Shown here: positions 6,043-9,925 of the stretch, piece by piece
Position numbering within the stretch: position 1 is the stretch's first letter
Layout: the number at the start of each line of letters is the position of its first letter
DNA from: G001797105 sp964528155
Lineage (GTDB): Bacteria > Chloroflexota > Anaerolineae > Anaerolineales > E44-bin32
Direction: 5' to 3'
DNA length: 9,925 bases
Assembly (NCBI GenBank): GCA_964528155.1
Contig: CAZGRL010000130.1
Coordinates: forward strand, 1-9,925
Notes under the pieces: generated by a model
The model's database searches: none
What the model was told of the DNA's origin: nothing
The model's input: only the letters and a program-made list of their open reading frames with translations
Program-made: the position numbers and the translations under genes

Positions 6043-6886
6043 TCAGCCGCCTTCCTTCTGCCCTGATGCGACCACAAATCCGCTACCACGGGGCAGCGCA
6101 TGCGCCTGGCCGCCCTGCTCCGGCGAGCGGATCAGTTCGACCTCGAAGCGGGATCTATCCGCGCGGTGAAGTGCCTTGTAGTACTCGATCGGCGTGCCGT
6201 CTTCAAGATAGCTGACGCTGTCGAGCAGAATCAGCGGCGCCCCGGGTTCGATGCGAAGCAGCCCGGCCTGATAGTCGTCTGCGGCGACCGCTTCAATCGT
6301 GCGCCGTCCGCGGGCCAATGTCAGACCGCAAACAGTCTCTAGAAACTCATAGAGCGATCGGTGCGTCAGGTCTGCCTCGACCAACTGAGGACAAAGCTGG
6401 TAGGGTAGGTAGGTGGTCACCAGGACGAGTGGGTCATCCTCCACGAACCGCAGCCGATCGATCTGCACCACCGGCGCCCCCGTCTGCAGCGCCAGGCGTT
6501 CGGCCACNNNNNNNNNNCACGACCGAATCGGCCGGGATGATCTCCTGACGCAGGACCTGGCTGAAGGGCGTATGGCCGAGGTCCAGCATGTCTTTGAAGA
6601 ACCCTGAGAGCTCCTGAATGTGGCTCTCGGTGAACTTCGGGGAGGCGACAAAGGTGCCTTTGCCCTTCCGGCGAATGATCAGGCCCTCGTACGTCAGCTC
6701 CTTGAGCGCCTGGCGGACGACGGTCCGGCTGACATCGAACTCGCGGCACAGCTCCGGTTCACCGGGCAGCAGATCCCCCGGACGCCAGTTCCCGGACTCA
6801 ATTTCGGCCCGGAGCCCGTCCTTGAGCTGGGCGTAGTAGGGGATGGGGCTATCCCGGTCGACCTTCTTGCTCAGTTTCCCAGGCAA
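6043..6886 (-). CDS. GntR/HutC-family transcriptional regulator (interrupted by a 10-N assembly gap)
   Basis: A one-domain-plus-effector regulator. Residues about 14-82 form the GntR winged helix (SPIPYYAQLKDGLR, then ELCREFDVSRTVVRQALKEL with the recognition helix, then the GLIIRRKGKGTFVA wing). The rest is a UTRA effector domain (VAERLALQTGAPVVQIDRLR to YLEDGTPIEYYKALHRADR near the end). The run of Ns at 6508-6517 puts the two halves in different frames; a gap length divisible by three is required. Removing the Ns and one copy of the flanking CAC (6505-6507, 6518-6520) restores one frame of 276 residues reading PADSVVAERLAL, a typical HutC-family sequence. The start is TTG at 6886 with GGAGGTGA about seven bases upstream. 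As first gene of the operon it probably senses a sugar phosphate or nucleoside product and controls the BMC genes and itself. Confidence 0.9.
6508..6517. other. Run of 10 N bases (assembly gap)
   Basis: Ten undetermined bases lie inside the regulator gene. Both flanks carry CAC directly against the gap. The frame of the gene requires a true gap length that is a multiple of three, which fits a three-base overlap of the two contig ends (or zero), not ten bases. Confidence 0.97.
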
Positions 6887-6892
6887 GGATCT

Positions 6893-6898
6893 TCACCT
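6893..6898 (-). promoter_or_regulatory. Shine-Dalgarno site deciding the TTG start of the regulator
   Basis: The minus strand reads GGAGGTGAAGATCC before TTG at 6886. The strong GGAGGTGA with normal spacing supports the TTG as the true start; no ATG in this frame lies near. Confidence 0.65.
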
Positions 6899-6947
6899 CC
6901 GCAAGCCTGATACAATGTCACCTTGTCCGCTTCTGATCCTGTCATCC

Positions 6948-6963
6948 TGTGATTACATGTCAT
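6948..6963. promoter_or_regulatory. Candidate operator for the GntR-type regulator
   Basis: ATTACATGTCAT (6952-6963) is a near-palindrome (10 of 12 positions symmetric, core ACATGT), overlapped by TGT-N4-ACA (6948-6957). It sits directly next to the -10 box, across the predicted transcription start of the BMC operon, the usual place for a repressor site. TGACA on the minus strand recurs at 6916-6920, 6940-6944, 6958-6962 and within the -35 box (6987-6991). Assignment to this regulator is inference. Confidence 0.4.
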
Positions 6964-6992
6964 ATCCTACGCCGGAAACTGCCTGATGTCAA
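6964..6992 (-). promoter_or_regulatory. Sigma70-type promoter for the BMC operon
   Basis: On the minus strand a perfect TTGACA (6992-6987) is followed after exactly 17 bases by TAGGAT (6969-6964; four of six matches to TATAAT). The predicted start of transcription is near 6957, giving a leader of about 70 bases before the regulator's TTG codon. It is the best promoter match in the 425-base intergenic region between the regulator and the rightward PspC gene. Confidence 0.6.
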
Positions 6993-7015
6993 CCACCCGG
7001 CAGGGGCATCGAGGG

Positions 7016-7080
7016 CAGCGCTCAGCGTCCAGCTCTCACCTTTTTCAGCAATCAGCCATCCGCTATCCGCTATCAGCACA
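7016..7080. repeat. Degenerate heptamer tandem array, block 1
   Basis: The stretch divides into 7-base units: CAGCGCT, CAGCGTC, CAGCTCT, CACCTTT (7016-7043), a two-base slip, then CAGCAAT, CAGCCAT, CCGCTAT, CCGCTAT, CAGCACA (7046-7080). On the other strand the second half reads as the ATAGCGG/ATGGCTG type. Such degenerate short tandem heptamers are known from intergenic DNA of cyanobacteria (STRR sequences) and, from memory, occur in other phyla; no coding role is seen. Confidence 0.6.
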
Positions 7081-7109
7081 GGGGGGCCTCACAGCCAGGA
7101 TTTTCCGGT

Positions 7110-7158
7110 CTTGCGTCCTGCGTCTGGCGGCTTGTCGCTTGTAGCTTGAGGCTTTGAG
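7110..7158. repeat. Degenerate heptamer tandem array, block 2
   Basis: Seven consecutive 7-base units: CTTGCGT, CCTGCGT, CTGGCGG, CTTGTCG, CTTGTAG, CTTGAGG, CTTTGAG. The units drift gradually from one to the next, as expected of a decaying tandem repeat. It lies 30 bases after block 1 but uses a different core word. Together the two blocks occupy much of the space between the BMC promoter and the PspC gene; about 7159-7295 shows nothing else I can recognise. Confidence 0.6.
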
Positions 7159-7270
7159 CACGCGGCTTCGCGGCATTGGTGGGACATGGCGGTTCTGGAG
7201 AATAGGCAGGCACCCTGGCGCATGTGTCCGCCCAATGTCAGCCCGGCGCGACGATTTGGGCCGGAGTCCG

Positions 7271-7276
7271 TATAAG
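7271..7276 (+). promoter_or_regulatory. Possible -10 element of the PspC-domain gene
   Basis: TATAAG lies 36 bases before the ATG of the rightward PspC gene. No convincing -35 box is found at the normal spacing, so the call is weak. The gene has GAGAGGAG ending about nine bases before its ATG. Confidence 0.25.
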
Positions 7277-7311
7277 AATGTGGGAAACGCAGTACGAGAG
7301 GAGACTTCGAA

Positions 7312-7530
7312 ATGACAACGCAGAGCAAGCGCTTATACCGGTCCCGCCTCGACCGCATGATCGGAGGCGTCTGTGGGGGCCTGGGGGACTACTTCGATAT
7401 TGACCCTACCGTGGTCCGGCTGCTGTTTGTGTTCGGTACGTTGCTGGGCGGGCCAGGCGTCATCGCCTACCTGATTCTGCTCGTGGTGGTGCCGCTGGAA
7501 CCGGCGGAGACAATGCCAACCGCCAGCTAG
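7312..7530 (+). CDS. Small PspC-domain membrane protein
   Basis: A 72-residue protein consisting almost entirely of a PspC domain: RLYRSRLDRMIGGVCGGLGDYF (about residues 7-28, including the conserved GGVCGGLG-Y-F pattern), D-P-T-V-V-R-L-L-F-V-F (31-41), and one hydrophobic helix around residues 36-60 ending PLEP. PspC-domain proteins are envelope-stress or toxin-antitoxin-like membrane proteins in some bacteria, and short stand-alone forms of unknown exact role are common in Gram-positive and Chloroflexota genomes. ATG at 7312 has a GAGGAG site about nine bases upstream. It is transcribed away from the BMC operon and is followed by a strong hairpin, so it is probably a single-gene unit. No functional link to the BMC is seen. 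Confidence 0.9.
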   Translation: MTTQSKRLYRSRLDRMIGGVCGGLGDYFDIDPTVVRLLFVFGTLLGGPGVIAYLILLVVVPLEPAETMPTAS

Positions 7531-7552
7531 CCCTCTGAATAACCGGTCGGAC

Positions 7553-7595
7553 CGAAGCAGGATGGGCCTAAAACGGACGGGCCCATCCTGCTTCG
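7553..7595. terminator. Strong 16-bp hairpin between converging genes
   Basis: CGAAGCAGGATGGGCC (7553-7568) and GGCCCATCCTGCTTCG (7580-7595) are perfect complements around an 11-base loop. It begins 22 bases after the PspC stop and lies 58 bases past the end of the leftward lipoprotein-like gene, so it can serve both. No clear T-tract follows on either strand, so it is an atypical (possibly bidirectional) terminator or RNA-stabilising stem. Confidence 0.7.
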
Positions 7596-7653
7596 TCGGT
7601 GGTAAGAGGCGTCATCTCTGCTTGCGCATAGCCATAAGGAGACCGGCGGCTGG

Positions 7654-8314
7654 TCAGTCTGAGGCCGTCGCCAAGGGTGAGGGGGTGATCGTCGGTGCGG
7701 GCGGCATGCCTTCTACGGAGATGTCGGCCTGGAAGATCCGCGACAGGTTGCCGAGGCGGTCACGGAATTGGACAGCGACATAGAAGCCCGTCCAGTTCAT
7801 GGGAGGGGTGACTGAGAATTGCTTTGTCGTCATGAACGTTTCCCATTCCGCTTGATTGATCGAACCCCGGGGCAGAGCACCCAGGCCTGTGACGACTCGC
7901 ATCTCCATCACTTCGGCGTAGGGGCTCTCTGCGTTGAACTCGACGCCGATGGTGAGAACCTCTCCTGCTACGCCTCCGATGCAGCACCTGCCTCCCTCAA
8001 TGGACAAAGCCGCCTTCGACCTGGCCGGCAGCCGTTGCGACTGCTTGCCGCGGCGTGGCTACCCTGGCTGGACCGCGGGTAGCAAGATAGGTCATGAAAG
8101 CTTCCTGCCTGGCTACCTCGGTGATCAGCACAGAATTGGCCGTCTCCAGCGCGGCGATCCGGGTCGCCTGTGCCGCCAACTGGGTCGAGGCGGAGGCCAG
8201 TCCGCCGTCCTCTAGTGGCGCGCTGGAGGTGGTCTGCTGGACGCAGCCAAAGCATCCCAGTGGGATCAGGACAATGGCTGCAATCTGCAAGATACTCGAA
8301 ACTCGAGAGCTCAT
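7654..8314 (-). pseudogene. Frameshifted lipoprotein-like gene with C-terminal Ig/beta-type domain
   Basis: Two overlapping frames make up one apparent gene. The first (8314-7997, 105 residues) starts MSSRVSSILQIAAIVLIPLG with a cysteine-bearing signal end (LGCFGC, an imperfect lipobox) and an alanine-rich helical segment (about residues 42-75) likely to form a coiled coil. It ends early at TGA after GQVEGGFVH. The second (open from 8007) continues LSIEGGRCCIGGVAGEVL and WTGFYVAVQFRDRLGNLSR, a beta-rich domain resembling extracellular Ig-like domains, then a Pro/Thr tail. Removing one base from the AAA run at 8006-8008 joins them as GQVEGGLSIEGGRCC and gives exactly 220 codons. ATG at 8314 has GAGG four bases upstream. 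The break may be real or a sequencing error. A TAGAAT box (8364-8359) could be its -10. Function unknown; probably cell-surface. Confidence 0.7.
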
Positions 8315-8423
8315 TTGGCCTCGCCTCGTGCTCTCTCACTAGATCCTTACCTGACGGCATTCTAGCGTCGAGCAGTAGCCTCTCCGTGAGCGGATGTGAC
8401 CAGGCCTCGGTTGCCCGTCGATG

Positions 8424-9344
8424 CTAGCGACGACCGCTGGACGAGAAATGCCTGGCCAGTTCCGAGGCGTAGCGCCGACCAAGGTCATCCTTGTTGTCGG
8501 CTGCCCACTCGGAGAATCGAGTCGTCCCTTTCGGTAATGCGTCGGACGTGAGCATTTCTTCCATCAGTCCCCGCAACTCATCCCGCGTCAGAATGACATC
8601 TCCCACCATCCAGCCGACCAGCCGGCCGGCAGCGATGCCGACCCACGGCGGGACGTCGATCAGCAGCAGCTCGGGTCGGACGAGCGAGGCGATGAGTTCG
8701 ACGAACTGCCTGAACGTGAAATCCTCCGGGCCGATGACGTCGTCCGTTGCCGATGTCGGCGTTCTTGATGCCTCGATCGCAATCGCACCCAGGTCGTCGA
8801 CGAAGATGGGCTGAAGCCGGTACGCGCCTGAACCGAAGATCGGGAAGAAGGGGGAATGTCGCATCAGCCAGGCGATGTTGTTGACCAGTATGTCCCCCGG
8901 GCCGAAGACCACTGTCGGACGTAGGATCGCGTATGGGACACCGACTTCTTTCAAAGCTCGCTCTTGCCTGGCTTTGCCGGCGTAGTAGGGCAAGGATGAG
9001 CGCTCAGCAGCGTCGGTCACGCTGATGTGAACGATCTTGCCGATCCCAGCCGCCCTGGCACACTCGAACAACGTTTGTGTGTTTCGGACTGCCTCATCGA
9101 ATGTCATCCCGCCGTGCTCGAAGCGGATCGAGTATGTGTTGTACAGGACTTCCGCGCCCGTCAGGTGGCTGGTGAGCCTTTCGGGTCGATCGAAGTCATA
9201 AGGACGCGCTTCCACCGATCCGCTGAAGGCGTTCGGCCGTCCGACGTGGGTGGTCACCGTCCGCACATCCTCGCCATTCCGGATGAGCTGCCGGGTGATG
9301 CTTTGCCCGATGTATCCAAACGCCCCGGTGACCACGCTCGTCAT
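8424..9344 (-). CDS. NAD(P)-binding atypical short-chain dehydrogenase (NDUFA9-like / epimerase-like)
   Basis: A 306-residue Rossmann-fold protein of the extended/atypical SDR group. TGAFGYIG (residues 6-13) is the nucleotide-binding glycine motif; IVHISVTD (104-111) and Y120-x-x-x-K124 (YYAGK) give the usual catalytic pair; RPTVVFGPGD (142-151), FPIFGSGAYRLQPIFVDDLG (167-185) are typical of NDUFA9-like and UDP-sugar-epimerase-like members. The exact substrate cannot be read. The frame extends upstream to 9542 but that part lies inside the preceding gene; ATG at 9344 begins the classical MTSVVTGAFGYIG N-terminus, so it is chosen although its ribosome site is weak. It follows the TfoX-domain gene by 40 bases and is probably cotranscribed with it. 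Confidence 0.9.
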   Translation of the reverse strand: MTSVVTGAFGYIGQSITRQLIRNGEDVRTVTTHVGRPNAFSGSVEARPYDFDRPERLTSHLTGAEVLYNTYSIRFEHGGMTFDEAVRNTQTLFECARAAGIGKIVHISVTDAAERSSLPYYAGKARQERALKEVGVPYAILRPTVVFGPGDILVNNIAWLMRHSPFFPIFGSGAYRLQPIFVDDLGAIAIEASRTPTSATDDVIGPEDFTFRQFVELIASLVRPELLLIDVPPWVGIAAGRLVGWMVGDVILTRDELRGLMEEMLTSDALPKGTTRFSEWAADNKDDLGRRYASELARHFSSSGRR

Positions 9345-9384
9345 GTCAAGGCCACAATCCTGCGCCCCGCATTGTAATGTTCGA

Positions 9385-9807
9385 CTAGCGCCGCGCTTTC
9401 TGCTTCGGGGGAAGCGATCGACTGTGACGGATGGCTTTCTCGACCCACTTCTTGAGCTCGGACTTCTTCTCGCGCACCGCCACCGGGACGATGACGTAAT
9501 CTCGCATCGGCCGACCGGGCATCGGCTCCAAATGGCCGCCACCCGGCTTCTTCAGCAGGACCTGCTGGTCCTGCAGGGCAAGCCGCACGAAGAACGCGTC
9601 GGCGTGGAGCCCGATCGTCATGTTGCCGTTCACAAATCCGCACGGATAGCCGAAGACCTTGCGCAGTTCAACGTCTGGAAAACCCTTCATAGTGGCGTCG
9701 AACAAGGCCACGAGCTCATCGGGTGACTTGGTGAGCTTTGGGCGCGCTGCGGTGCTCTTGGTCGCGCGCTTGGCCGAGCCGGAGCTTGGTGTTTTCTTCT
9801 TGACCAT
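9385..9807 (-). CDS. TfoX N-terminal-domain (TfoX/Sxy family) protein
   Basis: A 140-residue protein with a lysine/serine-rich start (MVKKKTPSSGSAKRATKS, to about residue 28) followed by a TfoX N-terminal domain: LVALFDATMKGFPDVELRKVFGYPCGFVNGNM, then FFVRLALQDQQVLLKKPGGGH and the MPGRPMRDYVIVPV motif, ending in a basic C-terminus (SLPPKQKARR). In enterobacteria TfoX/Sxy controls competence, but small stand-alone TfoX-N proteins of this form are widespread and mostly uncharacterised, so no competence role is claimed. ATG at 9807 is preferred (GAGG about nine bases upstream) over ATG at 9813 or a more distant non-ATG start at 9849. First gene of a probable two-gene leftward unit with the SDR gene. 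Confidence 0.88.
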   Translation of the reverse strand: MVKKKTPSSGSAKRATKSTAARPKLTKSPDELVALFDATMKGFPDVELRKVFGYPCGFVNGNMTIGLHADAFFVRLALQDQQVLLKKPGGGHLEPMPGRPMRDYVIVPVAVREKKSELKKWVEKAIRHSRSLPPKQKARR

Positions 9808-9925
9808 TCTCATCAACCTCAACCGCCAGAATGCCTTCTTGCCCCTCACGCGCGGCCCTGGGTTGCTCTGGCCTGTACCGGGATTCCATGGCGAGGGGAG
9901 AGCTCCGTGGAGGGCAGAGCTCGAG
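9808..9925. other. Right-edge stretch upstream of the TfoX-domain gene
   Basis: These 118 bases should hold the promoter of the TfoX/SDR pair. I see no convincing -35/-10 pair, RNA gene or repeat beyond two GAGCTC sites close to the edge. Confidence 0.4.

Noticed and set aside
5355..6215. Plus-strand open frame of 286 codons opposite the rpiB-like gene
   Set aside because: Antisense shadow of a conserved gene; arginine-, histidine- and glycine-rich translation without domain features.
7089..7358. Minus-strand open frame of 89 codons over the heptamer repeats
   Set aside because: It overlaps the start of the PspC gene on the other strand, spans tandem repeats and shows no protein-like pattern or ribosome-binding site.
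9345..9542. N-terminal extension of the SDR gene to 9542
   Set aside because: The extension is inside the TfoX-domain gene in another frame and is Arg/Ser-rich nonsense; the Rossmann motif starts right after ATG at 9344.
1..9925. CRISPR array, tRNA/rRNA genes, insertion sequences or phage genes
   Set aside because: Looked for on both strands; no spaced direct repeats, tRNA-like cloverleaf, transposase or integrase motifs were seen.

Overview
This is a high-GC bacterial window dominated by one leftward (minus-strand) operon for a bacterial microcompartment (BMC). Read in the direction of transcription it runs: GntR/HutC-type regulator (6886-6043), RpiB-like sugar-phosphate isomerase (6038-5298), deoxyribose-phosphate aldolase DeoC (5228-4353), tandem-domain shell protein (4333-3695), BMC-H hexamer shell protein (3576-3256), BMC-P/EutN vertex protein (3101-2802), CoA-acylating aldehyde dehydrogenase of the PduP/EutE type (2802-1336), BMC-T shell protein (1296-706), and two more BMC-P/EutN proteins (709-380 and 377-105). 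Several junctions overlap or nearly touch (TGATG, ATGA, TGATCGTG), so this is one transcription unit. No terminator is seen after the last gene, so the operon may continue past the left edge.

The enzyme set matches what has been called a sugar-phosphate-utilising (SPU) microcompartment. DeoC would split 2-deoxyribose 5-phosphate into glyceraldehyde 3-phosphate and acetaldehyde. PduP would turn the acetaldehyde into acetyl-CoA inside the shell. RpiB would isomerise a pentose (or related) phosphate. All three enzymes carry a short N-terminal amphipathic helix that looks like an encapsulation peptide. No phosphotransacylase, alcohol dehydrogenase or other cofactor-recycling enzyme lies in the window. 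A good sigma70-type promoter (TTGACA, 17 bp, TAGGAT) faces the operon in front of the regulator, with a near-palindrome at its predicted start point that could be the regulator's own operator.

The rest is ordinary chromosome. Between the BMC promoter and a rightward PspC-domain gene (7312-7530) lie two arrays of degenerate 7-bp repeats. A strong 16-bp hairpin follows the PspC gene and separates it from a converging lipoprotein-like gene (8314-7654) that is broken by a one-base frameshift. Then come an NDUFA9-like atypical short-chain dehydrogenase (9344-8424) and a TfoX N-terminal-domain protein (9807-9385), both leftward and probably cotranscribed.

Gene content, GC richness, heptamer repeats and the style of the lipoprotein gene suggest a Chloroflexota (Anaerolineae-like) genome, probably a draft or metagenome assembly because of the 10-N gap. 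This taxonomic call is inference. The gap lies inside the regulator gene; it can be explained as a scaffolding artefact whose flanks overlap by three bases.
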